This document shows, piece by piece, positions 33,087 through 46,800 of a stretch of 64,000 nt of DNA. The first letter of the stretch is position 1; each line of letters begins with the position of its first letter. The stretch spans positions 5,523,391-5,587,390 of the forward strand of contig CM060174.1 in NCBI GenBank assembly GCA_030549775.1. The letters run 5' to 3'. This DNA is from Tamarix chinensis. Its lineage: Eukaryota > Streptophyta > Magnoliopsida > Caryophyllales > Tamaricaceae. Position numbers and translations under genes: made by a program. Under the pieces are notes generated by a model, which made no database searches, was not told the DNA's origin, and worked only from the letters and a program-made list of their open reading frames with translations.

Positions 33087-35048
33087 AATAATGCATAAGC
33101 TTTAAAATTTAAAGTAGGGTTTCGAATCTACCCCTAATTAATAAAATACCATTCAATAATATTAATAACATATATTATTTATAATAATATTAAAATAATA
33201 AGGATAATAAAAATGAGAAAAATAATAAAACATACACTAATTCAAATCATACCCCAAATTCAAAACTAATTATCTTATTCCTGCTCTCTATATTTGTAAG
33301 GAAAATTTAGCCTTAATATTTCATCTAATAATAGTAATATTGATAATAATAATCAAAATAAAATAAAGAAATACTTGATTAACCATGAATTAATTTGAAT
33401 AAAACAAAACAAAGGTAAATAATTATAAAGGAAGTCTAAGGAGGTCTAGGGTTTCACCTTGAGTCGTCAGAAGAGGCGGCACCGGCGGTGGTGCACGGCG
33501 GTGGCCGGAAAATGGGTCTAAGAGGGCAAAAGATGAAGAAACAAATAGAAGAAGCAGGGGAGAAATTAAAATAAGGTTATGGTTTGATGGATAAGGATTA
33601 TAGGGAGTTTTTGAGCGGTTCAGAGGGCAGTAGAAGTGGCGGAAACGGCGGAGGACGGCGGCTTAAGGGTTTCGGAGTGAAAATTCTGGTGAGACGAGCA
33701 GCAAACTTGGCACGGCTATGGAGGCCCGTGCAAGAAGAATAGAAGGTTTAAATTGGTTTAGTTAACTAGAGGGAGTTGCAGGGAAGAATTTGGGACATGG
33801 CGGTGGCGTTGAGGTTGGCTAACGGCAGTGGAATACGTATCTGAAGTTGCGGTGGCTGGCAACTCGGGCTTAGGGTCTCGAGGAAGAAGAAGCTCTAAAA
33901 ACTCCTATAACAAGGCTATTTATAGATGTTGGAATGGATAATGAGGAGCTGGAGGTTGACATGGAAGTGTTAAATGCAAGAATTTGGGTGGCCGGTGGCA
34001 GTAATGGCTCGACTTCCGTTTTGGGATGGTTCGAATTTCGCACACCGGTAGAGACAAAACGGGCGAGATTTAACATCCAATAATTATGCCAATTTACTCC
34101 TGGAGTTAAGAGGAAGGCAATGCGACAAGAAACGTCCGGTACTATTCATTGTAACCGAAGATGCCATTGACGGGGTCAAAAGTGCAGATGCGTCGACGGA
34201 GGAGGAAGGAGGAAGAAGGAGGGGAGGTGGACCGGTCGGTCGGGGAAGAAAAGAAAAAGGGGAAACCGGGCGGTTCGGGCGCGGGCGGTAGGCATTTAAA
34301 TAAAACGCTGCGTCCCAAGTAAAAGAGTGACGGAACGCCGCGCAGAGAGGGGCGGAAGTAGAGTAAGGAAATGCTTAAATGAAACGACGCGCTTTTGGCG
34401 TAACACGGAACGAAACGCAGCGTCGAGGGTGGAGGCAGGACGACGTCGCGGGTTGGGCCGTGCCGAAGAAGAAGAAGAAAAGAAAAGGGGAAACTGGGCC
34501 GTGGCCGGCCCAGTTGACGAAAAGAAGAGGAAAAAGAAAAAGAAGAAAAAGAAAGAAAAAGGAAAGGAAAAAGGAAGAAAGAAAAAGAAAAAAGGAAAAA
34601 AAGGAGAAAAATTTATATTAGGGCTAATTAAATTAACCTAAATATTTATAATATTTAAAAATAATAATATTTAAATAAAATAATATTTAAATCCTTTTTA
34701 GGTTAAATTAGTATTTTTGAAAAGTTTTTCATAATTTCCATTTTAATTAGCAAAACACCCTAATTTTCTTCCATTAATTTATTTATAAAATTAAAATTAA
34801 TTTAAACCTATTTTCTCCTCATTATTTTAAATAAAATAATTTATTTAGTTAATTTCTAGAATAAAATCCTTAATTAGCTAAAATATCCAATTTCTCTCTT
34901 AATAAAAATACTTATAAATTTATTCTTAATTTACCCTAATTAATCTCCTTTTATTTTAAATAAAATAATATACTCAAGTAAATTTTATAATAAAACCTCA
35001 TTTAAATATAATATTTAAGATTAGAAATTTTCGGGGCATTTCAGCGAG

Positions 35049-35878
35049 TTAAAACTAAGGTGTTGTGTCAGTTCCACTAAACAATAATAGTGGATCAAGA
35101 GAGTTTTGCTTTGAGAGGTACTTCAAACCGTTCTATCGATTTAAAAATAGTAGTCAAAAGTGTGTTGCCCTAGTAGACATGGTGTTCACGCTATTGGACA
35201 ATAATAGTGACTCATGAGCATTCTGCCCTAAGAGGTGCCTCAATTTGTTCCATTGGATTAAGAATAGTGGAGTCCCTGAACTCAATGTAAATAAGAATAT
35301 GGATTATGATTATACTTAATAATAGATTGTGATTATACCTAATAATGGAATTCTGATTCATTTCTTATCTCACATCATATTATATTAATCTTTATGCATG
35401 TCTATTATTCTATGACCTTATGTATTATGTGTAATATTGTTGCAACTGTATGGTTACCTTACTTAGTATGTAACATATTAACCATCTTTTTCACGAGTGA
35501 TGTTCATTCATACGAGCAGATGCCACCTGTTTTTACAGGTGATTGTTGATTACTACTTTCAATGTGTATACCTTTAGTGAGTGCTAAATCGAATTGGTAT
35601 AGGGCATGATTAGCTGAATATTTCTATCTCTCTATAGACTTTTACTCCTTTATTTTCACTAAATGTTCATTTCTCTATATTATGTATCATGTATTGTAGT
35701 GGAATCAAGTGTTTTCCATACTTAATTTCTAGGTACAAGGTTACTTACCTTGCACCCAACATAGACTAGGTATAGAAAGTGTCAATTCTATATTAGTTGC
35801 AACATAGCATCCCTGTGCTTTATGTTTTGGCTTTTGAAATTAAATCTTTAAAATAAAATTTTAGGGCATTACATTTGT
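35049..35878 (-). repeat. Diverged LTR-family fragment, reverse
   Basis: It lies directly next to the flank of solo LTR B. Tandem words AATAATAGTGGA...ATCAAGAGAGTTTTGC are the reverse complement of the CACTATTAT repeat. The imperfect hairpin TTAGTATGTAACATATTAA (about 35463-35481) precedes 'gtgatgttcattcatacgagc', the counterpart of 'gtgttgctcattcccacgaat' in the copy at 56510. It ends in TTTTAGGGCATTACA. Sequence identity is clearly lower than among A, B and the 54545-56969 copy. Confidence 0.55.
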
Positions 35879-37636
35879 AGTTTTTTTTGGATATGTGCTT
35901 TTCTAAATATTTATTAGAAAGAAGATGAATAGTCTCAAAAGGTTTGGAAAGTTGAATGTCATTTTTCTTTGGTTTTGATGATGAAAATGGTGTGAAAGGG
36001 ATTGAATGATGATTTGTAGATCTGATGGTAGAAACTTGAGGATTTTTTCAAAATATCAATAGTTTTTTCATGATCTTCTATTATTAATTCTTTAGGTTTT
36101 ATTACTTTCTTTGAATCTATGGAGGCATTAGTACTAGAGTTGGTGGAAGTGAATCTATTAAAAATACTTTAAATTTTTGTAAAATTATATTAGATTTGGT
36201 CTAGATCTACCTACAATCCACTGGAAACCAACATGATTTGGTGCCTTTTCATTTAAGGACTTAACGTCCAAACACTTTGGTGGCAAGGACCACTTAGCAT
36301 ATCTAGTATGAATTATCACAATTTGACAAATATGGTAAAATCAACTTAATAGACCTCACTCTTCCTCTTAGCTTTGATACCATTATATCCATAGGGTGTT
36401 GATACCTCCATATATATAAATATCTCCTACAGCCATTGAAAAGTTAGAGCCGACCTAGAAATGAAGGCTCTAAGTCTTAGGTAGAATTGGGTCATGTTTA
36501 AGCGGATTGTGAAACTCGATTGGTTGGTTTAATTTTAGCCGTGACAAATAACACGAGCACTTCAGTAAACTGACATCAGATCATATCTCAACCAAGATAT
36601 TTGTAGATATATTTTATAAGAAAAATTTGTGAATCGATGGATTTAATCCAACAACTACCAATTCATGCCTAGATTTTCATCATCGTTGGCAATAACTTTA
36701 GAAATTTTCAACACTAAGAAAAATGATCGGTAGTTTATATTTTGTCACCGATGAAGTAATATTTTAGTGTGGTTGAGGCTTGCATCTTTATTGTACTCGA
36801 TTTTGGGTGAAAATTTATGAGGTTACTGGTAACATTTTGTTGTTGATTATTATAAAAGGACTCGTTGTTTAGTGGCCTATAGATCAACCTTTAGATGTGT
36901 TTGCGGTAGCTCTATTTTATGGTTTCAAACTCATCTCTTTAGATGTTGCAATTGTTGTCTAATTGTATTATTTTGGATTGATGATTAGCATTCAGTTAGC
37001 ATTTGAATACTGTACTTTGTATCTCAAATTTCTTAAAGTAAAAGTTTTCTAACTACACCAAAGTATCCTATGATTGTTTTACTTTCGCATTGGAAATGTT
37101 TTTACATATAAATAGTATATTATTGATTTCTTATTATTTTAATTTTACGATCGGTATTGTTGACCCATTCTTCTTTTGTCCCATTATTAAGGCTCGTACC
37201 TTATTACTAACTTTTCTAAGTTTGAATATTCTCTCTAATACACATCTATATTCAGATTTATACAGGGACTAGCTAGTAAATTTCATATAAAAAAAAGAGT
37301 AGTTCGTATTTTGCCAAATTTTAAAAAGTTATTCACTATCAATTTTTTATTTTATTTGTTGTATCTAGCTAAATCAAACGGCTTCATGCAATGCAAATGA
37401 AGCTCGTGCGTAATCAAACTTCGTGCGCTCCTGACGAAGTTCCTCCGTACACTGTCTGCTCAAAACGGAGAAACGGATTACAAAGTCAAGCATCAAACTT
37501 GAATGTCGAGAACAATGCCGGAAAACAGACAACAAGAGTACTACACAGTTATGACCAACGAATAAACGAAGATGATAGCGATACCACTCGACCAGACAGC
37601 ATGGGTAATAAGTAGTAGTAAGTTGTGGGTAATTGA
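35879..37636. other. AT-rich DNA with a possible LTR primer-binding site
   Basis: No gene recognised. GCTTTGATACCA at 36371-36382 is the reverse complement of TGGTATCAAAGC, the usual initiator-Met primer site of plant copia elements, but no LTR end was confirmed beside it. 37391-37615 is a less AT-rich 74-codon open frame with no recognised family, lying just downstream of the cupin gene. Confidence 0.4.
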
Positions 37637-37642
37637 TTTATT
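37637..37642 (-). terminator. Poly(A) signal of the cupin gene
   Basis: AATAAA on the minus strand about 43 bp after the stop codon at 37686, a normal plant distance. Confidence 0.6.
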
Positions 37643-37685
37643 GAAGGGTAGACATCATACTAATTCATAGACTGCTAGGAAGCAA

Positions 37686-37833
37686 CTATGGGGGACTAAT
37701 TATTGAGGTCGTTTTCATCTTTGAAATGAAAAGTTCTTGGAAATCTGGATCAACGTTGAGCGAAGCTTGTAGAACCTCAGGAGAGAGAACATTCCATACT
37801 GAATCTTTGCCAACCAAATGAACTACGTCCGTC
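37686..37833 (-). CDS. Cupin exon 3 (C-terminus)
   Basis: After acceptor TCTTTCAG the frame reads 'TDVVHLVGKDSVWNVL' and continues through 'SPEVLQASLNVDPDFQELF' to a stop (37688-37686). This matches the family C-terminus ('FTHLAGRTSVWKALSPEVLQ'). 48 codons. Confidence 0.8.
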
Positions 37834-40800
37834 CTGAAAGAGCAGTTTAAACACAACTAATTAGTGGTGTTGTAAAATATATTAGCTTTGTTTGGTAAAT
37901 TAATATATTGCATAAATGAACACATCGCCAGCTTCCAATCTCGCATCCAAGGGAAGCTTGCTAATCACATTAAGCTTCGGCACAAGGAACACATCGCCAG
38001 CTTCCAATCTCGCATCCAAGGCAAGCTTGCCATTAGCCCCCACAATCTGAACCAAACCACTCCCATTCACGACATAACTGATTTGAACTGATGAATTATT
38101 AACAGAGCAAACTGGTCCGTATGATGCGTTTGCTTCAAGCCTCAAATAACTAGCAGATAAATCAACACCGACCTCACGAAGATGATCAAGAACAGGAAAC
38201 CTATCCTTTGTGAAAGTTGTCACAGATCCTCCACCTCTCGGTACAAGTACATCAGGCAATGCATTATACATGTCAAAACATAATGCCTTGGTAGCCTCAT
38301 TGCATGGCTTTGACACACGTTGTCCGTCACCAAGCCTGACGATCAACGCCCCAGTTTGGCTTTTGGTGGGTTTTTCAGCATCTTTATTGGTTAAGTTGAG
38401 AGCTTGAGACAGAAGTTGGGTTTGGAAACCATGTAGAAGCCCGAGGCTTCCAGAAAGGAAATAATAAGAAATTTTACCAGGAACATGGGCATTATGAGTT
38501 TCGCCCAAGAAGATGATACTCAGTGTGGATGATGCGGTGCTGTCATTGAACCACCATGAGAGGCATCCTGCTGGGATGAATATGGCATCGCCTTTTTGTA
38601 GGTGTACTACTTCCTCTTGTGAGGTGTTGGGATATACAATTCCTGCTACCCCTCTATTGCCTGAATATTATTGAAGCGGAAACAATTATTCAATATTCTC
38701 CATGTCCCAATATTTCTTTAGTACTTAGTTCTTTCCAAGATTCCCGAACTATAACTAATACGTAAGTACTTTAAATAAATCGAGTGCAGTGAATTTCTTA
38801 AACTAATAAAGTACATGAATATCCGCAGTAGAGAATCCCTTGAAGGCAGCAAAATCAGTAGTGCTGCTCTTTTCGAAAGTGTTGGCAATGATGAGAAGGT
38901 GTTGTTCTGGGGTGACGTACGGATCGGGGAGACAACTTAAAAGCAAGATTTGCCATGCTGTAGATACGGGACGAGAAAAATGGAGATTGTTTTTTGAATA
39001 GGAAAAGGAGATGTATTAGGGAAAGATATTGTATATATTTTACATTTCATTGGGTATTATTGTTAATATATATATATAGTTATTAAAATTATTATTTTAT
39101 AAATAAAGTCTTTTACATTTTATGTATATATTAACTTTTAAGTACAGTCCATATTAAAATTAAATATAAAGTTTGACCATAATAATTATTAAATATGTGG
39201 TTTAAATTAGTATATTAATCTAATTATCTCTTCTACTATTTTTTAATATTAGAAATAGTTGTAAGATATACATAGATATTTATGTTTATATATATGCATA
39301 GGGAGAAATAAAAATATATTAATTTGAACGTATATAAGTGTGGTTATTAAGTCAAATTTGTTATAAAGTTTTATTAACCACAAAACCATTCAAATTAAAA
39401 TGTGCCTCCATTCACTTTCTAGGTTCGATGCTTCTTTTTCCTTCTTCTACTTTTCCTCTCTAATACATATTGAATATTGAGTAGAGAATCGAGATTGATT
39501 TCTCTTCTTGAAATTAAGTAAAATTCAAGAAGATTATAAAATATCCCTATTCTCAATCCAATAAAAGAAATACACACCATTAAATCAAGGATTGAGGAAA
39601 TAGAATCACAAAATTATATTCCACTAATTAAAAATTATACTTTTGGTGTAATTGATTATGTAAATGGCTATACGTTCGTCTCTAACAATCCTTAAGAAGC
39701 ATTATATAGTTAAATTTTACATATTGAATGCTAGTATTATGCATTAGGATTTTACGCATTTAGCATTAGATTATGCATAAATTATATATATTAAATATTG
39801 GTTATAATCCATGCCATTAAATTTTATATAGCAGTTATCATTTGAATTAACAAGGTAGAATATTTTACATTTAATTTAGTCTTATCGTTTGAATTAGGAA
39901 GGCAAAATATTTTATATTTAATTTGATCTCATCCTTTTACCTATATATTTATAGACATACATACACACACACATGTACCAATTACTAAAAGAAGTTGATT
40001 CTTCCAAAATTATTCATGATTCGACTATCTAACCAAACATAAAATAAAAAAGGGAGTGTGTGAGTGTGTATAAGTGTGCTTGTGAGTGTATGCATAAGTG
40101 TGTGTGTGTGTGTGTGTAATTGAGTGAGTAAGTGAGAGAGAGATTGCAGGGCTGAAGATGGCGAAAAGAAAAAAGATGATTTCGGTGGCTAATCTAACCT
40201 TTTCATAATACATGAGCAGTATAAATTTTATAAGTTGTAGCAACTCATTTGAATGTGGCGTGGGTATGTTTAAGGAGAACACTACCCGACCTTGTGATAA
40301 TAATGGTCGGGTAGGATTGACAACTTAACTGAATAAGGTTGATCAATAATGCTTTCCTAAATTAAACGATTGACAATCGGCACAACTCATTTCCTTACTA
40401 AATAAGGGTAAGGATTCTATGAATTAACTTCTAGATTCAAACACCTCTAGACACATAAAAAAAAGATAGGAATTTATTAATTTATTAATGATTGTCAAAA
40501 GGGTAGCATCATGTTTAGTGATGCTACTAGATGGAACTGAAATTGTTACAACTCAACTAGAATATTGCACTATTAGATGAGGACTAGTACTTAATTATAT
40601 TTTATTTATTCCAAAACCTACTTGAAATCTAATTTTAGTTGCTCTATTAATTGATGAGAAGAATTATTTAGTCACTTTCACTAATAAACTATGTGTGATA
40701 CATGATCATACTTCAAGGATGATGATTGGGGTAGGTGATCAATAAGATGGAGTATGCGTTATTTGCAATGACTTTCAATCAGGTAAGCAAATTCTTAAGT

Positions 40801-43800
40801 ATCGAGTCTTATGACTTATGTCATAGTTGGATGGTCCATTCTTCTAATAAGATAGTCATTATGCTACCTATGGTTAGTCATAATGATATTAAAAGTGCTA
40901 ATAACAAACGTTATTATATTTTTCTTAGAGCTAAGCATACAAGAGGTATTTTTGTTCCAAATGATAATAAAGCCATTGCACTCTTTGCTTTGATCTATTG
41001 TGTTGTCAATGCCCCTTATCATGTTCCTTCATCTTATGGGTATTTATTTTTTAACTATTGGTGATGATTATAGTAGGGTAGTATTGATTTATTTTATGGA
41101 TACTAAAACTAAATTTGTAGATTTCAACAAATGTTTTTATGTTATGGTAATGACATAATTTAATAAGAAGGTGAAATATGTTTATAGCGATAATGGAACC
41201 AAATTTTATAACTTGAAAAATTATTTTTTTGATCATGGAATTTATTTCAAATAGACACACTTCAAATGAAATGGGAAGAAAGAATGTAAGCATAGACATA
41301 TATTTAATGTTTCTAGAGCATTGCATTTTCAAGCTAGTCTTCCCATAACATTTTAAAGTGAATATGTTTTTGCTCCAGTGTACCTTATTAATTATACCTT
41401 GACTACTATACATGGGGGAAAGATACATTATGAAATTTTGTTTGAAGAATCTCCTAGGTTTGGTAATATACATACCTTTAGGTGTTTATGTTATGCACAT
41501 AATATGCCTTGTGATAAGGACAAATTTGAGTCAAGAAGTAGATGGTGTATTTTTTGGGATATTGGTTTAGGAAAATAGGGTTGGAAATGATATGACTTGG
41601 AGAAAGAAGAGTAATTTATTTTATATTGATATCATATGCAAGGATGTGAATGATGCATATAGGATACCATGTACTTCCTCTTATGATATTAGCATATGAA
41701 GGAGTATTGATGGAGCTATTAACTACATAGAGGTTTCAAGAGGTGATAGATCTTGTGAAAATGATATGGCTCAAAGGGTTGTGTAAGGAGTATAGATATA
41801 AGAAAATAAGGAGCAAACAAATTGTAGTATAGGGAAGATAAATGTTGAACTAGAGGAGAAACTAGGTCGTGGAGTATAGGTGTAAAAAATGAGATGCATG
41901 CAAACCTTTGTGAGTGGCTCATAGTTTTCAAACAAGAAGAGCAATTAGGTCATGGATATAGGGAAAAATGGATGCCCGAACAATTAAAAGGTTGTATACG
42001 CCATATTACACATTACTCTAACTCCTCTTTTATATCATTTGCACCATAAAAATCCTTAATTAATCCATATCTCATAGTTAATTATGTAACTTGTGATGGT
42101 TTTTATCCAAACCACAAACACTTCTTATCTAATGCCCCATCCTAAATATCTTTCTAAATATCTTAAGTTATGTGTTTATTATATATAAAATTCTTTGGTT
42201 TAGTGATAATTGGATATGGCACAAAAATGGGGTTCCTTGAGGAAATATTCTATTAGTTAACTAGTTTATTGGTTCATACCAAGACCTTCATTTTCAGCTT
42301 AGAGTAACCAATCAATTGGTATTGACAAACCAATTAATTGGTTTATTTAGAAATTTGATACAGGCTTGTGTTTTTTGTTTATTCGTGAATCTCTTTCTTG
42401 TCAAACCTTTTTATCATTATATTTTAATGCTAATGACCATGTTTATAGGCTATTAAACTAATTTCCTCAAACAATTTGGATTATAATTTATTTAAATGAT
42501 CAAATCTCACCTAAAAGATACTCCAATAATCTTTTTCACTTTTATCCTTTTCTCCCTCTCACTTGCAAGCTAAGGCTGATGGAGATCTTATTCCCTTTGA
42601 TTTTCCTTGATCTCCTCTCCTTAGGAGGTTATTGTGATAGATTCCATTCATTAGCCATTACATATACCATCTATTCTTCTCCTTCCACTCAACTATTTTG
42701 ACCCAAACTTCCATTTATTTCCATCCTTGCAATTTCAACCATATAGGGCTTTATAGGGGCTCTGATTATCAATTATTGTTGCTCTCAAATCCTTATTCTC
42801 TCTTTCTCTCATTTATTTAATTTTACTTTTGAATTTCATGAAGTGTGAAGCTATTTATTTCCCTTCATTTCTCTTATCTTACCAAGCTCCACCACTACTA
42901 TTCCCTTTCATTTTTTAGATTTTCTTCTACCTTTCTTCCACTCTCATAATCCCTTTTCTACCCTACTCTTACTTTCCTTAAGCAAGAATAAGTTAGATTT
43001 ATAAGAAGATTGAGTTCTTGGGTGAATGCACTACTCTTGGCAATCTTAGCTTTTGAAGGAGGTTGAGATTGTTTTAGCTAATTATTCCCTCTAGTTTACA
43101 TCTTAATTGTGTTATTGAGCATGATTGATAGTAGTAATACATGCTATAAGTGTTTGAAATAAATTAGAATTCATTTCGATTGGTTTGCATGAGTTTAATT
43201 GTTTTACCCATGTAAATTGGTCAACAAGTTGTGGGAAAAATAGTTAACGTGTTTTGGCTAACTAGTTAATTGGTTAAGCTGGTGTTGTTTTTGCTTTTAA
43301 CTTATATAGGCTAGTTGGTTAAGTGATAAATAGATAAAGTAGTCCTACCAGTCAACTGATTTTCCTAAACTGGTTTATTAATTTGTGATTTATTTCATTT
43401 GCTTTCAACTTATGCCTATTAATTGCTTATAGGATAAATCATTCAACTACTTTTCCTAAACTAATGAACTAGTTGTGTATTTAATTTCCTTTTCTTTTTG
43501 TATATATTATTAAACCAATCAACTAATTTTTGGAACCAACCAACTGGTCCTTTGGAACACTTTGGTGTATTTTTGGATTGTTGACCTAGAGCTTTGACTT
43601 ATGTTTTAAATTTAATAGTAGATAATTATTCATTATTCTGGCCTTGAATAATTGAACCAAAGAAAGGATGAATTTAAATGAGTTTGATCGTTGGTTAGAT
43701 GTGTTAAGTGTTATCACTCTAAACACTAAATTGGTTAATAAGAGTTTATCCAAGCTACTTTACTCCAACTCTCAAATTAGCTAGTTGGTCAGGAGTAGTT

Positions 43801-46800
43801 GTTACATTTTACCTTTAGGTGGTATCTCTCCGATTCTTCTATATTTATTATATTTTAGAGGATATCAATACTTAGGGGTTAACTCACCTAAACTACAAAA
43901 GAATAAATATTTAATAGTGCCTAATAGATAAAAGTTATTGAAAAACTAATGTTAAAAGTATGTAAATTTAAGAGTGCGTTCCCAAAAAAAAAAGTTTTGA
44001 TAATGGATGTAAAAAGAAACCATTATTAATAACCCACAATTTTATAATGATTCTTATAAAAAATATTATCATAAACCTTTCATGATGGTTAAAAAAATTA
44101 TCATTAAAAGCACATTAAAGATTACGTGGTGCTACAACAAGGGACATTGTTGCTCTATTGTGTGCTAAGTCGGGCATATTTGTATGAATTTTCCTTACCC
44201 TAAATTTCAGGTGATTAGTCTTCTATTCCATTCCTTCAACCTCAAACTTTATTTGAACACCTTACCTATTAATCTTAAACCCTCATTTTTACCTTTGTAC
44301 CCTTCAAACTCTAAATTTCAAATTAGCTAATTAGCAATTAACCAAGCTTTACCTTCGATTGATTGTTCAAAAATACTCTAAACCCTATTATCCATGGCAT
44401 CGGTGAGTTGATTACCAGCCTCTTTTGATCAATTAGAGCAAATCAATTTTCACCATTCTTAATTTTTTGAACTCAGATCAATTCTTATGCTAATTACTTT
44501 TATATATATGGGTTCCTAGATTAATTCCACACATTCACCTAATTCTTTATGATTTTTGGAAATTATTTGATTATTTTCCCCATTTTTAGGTACTTATTGG
44601 ACGTTATACCTTAGCTAAACTATTTTTGATCCTTTTTAAATTTTTTGAGATGGTTGACTTAAAAAATCTAATAATTTTACATTCTATTATTAGATCCCAT
44701 ATTTTGCATGCTCATTCAACCAAAAATCTAGCCATAATCACCTTTCACCAACTCTCTTACACTCTCTAACATATATCAATTACTTCCATCATACCTATTA
44801 TTTGAAAACAACCCCCGTATGAATTCTCTCCCTCTCTACTACCCATTTTTGATAGTAATAAAGGCATATGCCCCCTTTTCTAGTCATTTTACACACTTCA
44901 CAAAATTCTTAACTTCTACTTTGATTTCTCCTCTCTTCTAACTTGTTCTTCTTATTTTGGGGTTGCATTGTTCTTAGCTGCTTCCCTCATTAATGAGCCC
45001 CTCCATTTTCTTTACCCTTCATTCTTTCACTTATTACTTCTCAAATCTAAATTTTTAACTCTTTGGTGCTTGTTTTAAGCAAAAGATAGTTATGTTTATA
45101 GATTAGTGAATATTTCTCAAGCTTGTTAACAACTCTATTTTCAAAATCTAGAGGGTTTATTATCCTCCCTTTAATTTTTCTCTTCTATTCTCAACCTTGC
45201 CATATATATATATATTTTTTATCTAATTCTTATATTTTTATCTTAGGGAAGGATGTATTAAGAATAAATTTTACTTAGAGATGTGTATAGCCTTTTATTA
45301 GGATACATGTCTCTAGTTGAGGGATAAATTGTTGCTATGTGTTAATTTTAGATATTTTTAGGTTAGCATATTTTGTGATAGAGATCATACTTAGATTTTA
45401 ATTTTATTCTTTTTTCACATATTTAATGGTAAATCCATGATTTTCATGATTTTTGTGAAAGGTTTATGTGATACCTTACTAGGCTTTACCATTAAATCTC
45501 AAGTATGTTGGTGTACTATGTTATTCTAATAAGTCTATGGATGAGCATATATAAGTGTGCTTAAATATTATAAATGGTGTGGCATGTTGAGTTGGAATAT
45601 TTAAGGGGTTTAGTTATTGTGGTAGCCTTAGCTTTATGGCCTTTGAGATTTTGTGGATTGTTTAACTTATAGCTAATTACATTTTTAGGTTTCTATTAAT
45701 GTAAGGGTAGTTGTGTGCAATGTTGATGAATTTTATGGGTTATACGTGACTCTTAGCCTTATGGGTAAATTTGGTCAATTTGTGATTTTGGGGGGAATGA
45801 GTAAGGCATTGTATTCTTGGGGATCTTTATATTAAATTTTATATATAATATATTAGGATTTGGATGAGCATAGCCTAAGTTATGAAAATAATATATATTA
45901 CATTTATTGTTGTTCGACACAGTGGTTATTTTGTAGATCTAGGAGAATACTGTTCTTCTACATGTGGTAAAAACCTTTATTTTAGATTTAGGAAAAAACT
46001 ATTTTTCTAGATTTAAAAAAAAGGAGAAAAGATAAGCATACCTAGTTTCATTCTTATTAGGTGTAGGTTTTGTGTCAATTTAAATTTGAGCTTTAAAAAG
46101 AAGAAGAAAATGTTCTAGAGAGACTGTAGGGGCCTACATGGTGGTATATATCTAGAGAGATGATGTGTGTGTGTGCGTGCATGCTTGAGCACACAAATTA
46201 CCAAAGAAATAAGAGAAAGACAAGTTGATCCTCCAAAATTTCTTGAAGATGTTTGAGCATGACAATATTTACTTACTATATTATGGCTAGATGAAGGAGG
46301 ACGTGACGACAATGTTATATCGACAGTAACTAATTATGATAAGATATATATATATATCGTATTACTTATTTAAGCTTTTAAAAATATATTATTTTAAGTT
46401 TTACTTATTTTTTTCTTTTACCGTGAAAATACTTATTCACTAACAATATTATAATTTTACTAAAAAAATTACATAAAAATAAAATATTAAAAAGTTATAA
46501 TAATAAACAAATAACAATTAATAATAATATGCTTGCATGGATTTAAACTTAATACTTATTTATGAGGTTAATGAATTGGATTAATTTTTTGTGGTCAATG
46601 TCTGATTTGACCTAAATTCAAAGTGATATGATTTGTTATTAGCTCAGTTTAAACCCAACCTAATCCAATAAATTAATTCGATATAACTTGAATCTAAAAA
46701 AATCCGACCCAAAACTCAACTTAAATAATAAAATGATGTAAAATAACCTGAACTCAAAATAACCCAACTCGACCCACAATGTAAAACCTACTAACCCCAT

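Larger units (their letters stand above)
30977..35043 (+). mobile_element. Giant solo LTR B (4.1 kb)
   Basis: Same family and landmark order as the copy at 24380. Start TGTAACACCCC; 'cagtaccaagtgctaaggct'; 'gtgggaatgagcagcaccca' with hairpin CAGTACGCTATGTACTG (31486-31502); CACTATTATTTGCCGG tandem repeats (31715-32060); a minisatellite of about 27 bp with AAACCCTAA and CCATGCA words (32340-32500); a 'ccttacctaaaatgtcaccggtcttgg' block (about 32735); AAT runs; purine-rich tract (33430-34620); end TCGGGGCATTTCA. Flanks are GTGAG (30972-30976) and GCGAG (35044-35048), a 5-bp duplication with one mismatch. No coding capacity. Confidence 0.72.

Noticed and set aside
34327..34641. Lys/Glu/Arg-rich open frames of 104 and 80 codons
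   Set aside because: GAAA-rich purine tract of solo LTR B; composition artefact.
36371..36382. GCTTTGATACCA as proof of a minus-strand copia element
   Set aside because: The primer-site word is good, but no LTR terminus lies next to it and no polyprotein was found downstream on that strand.
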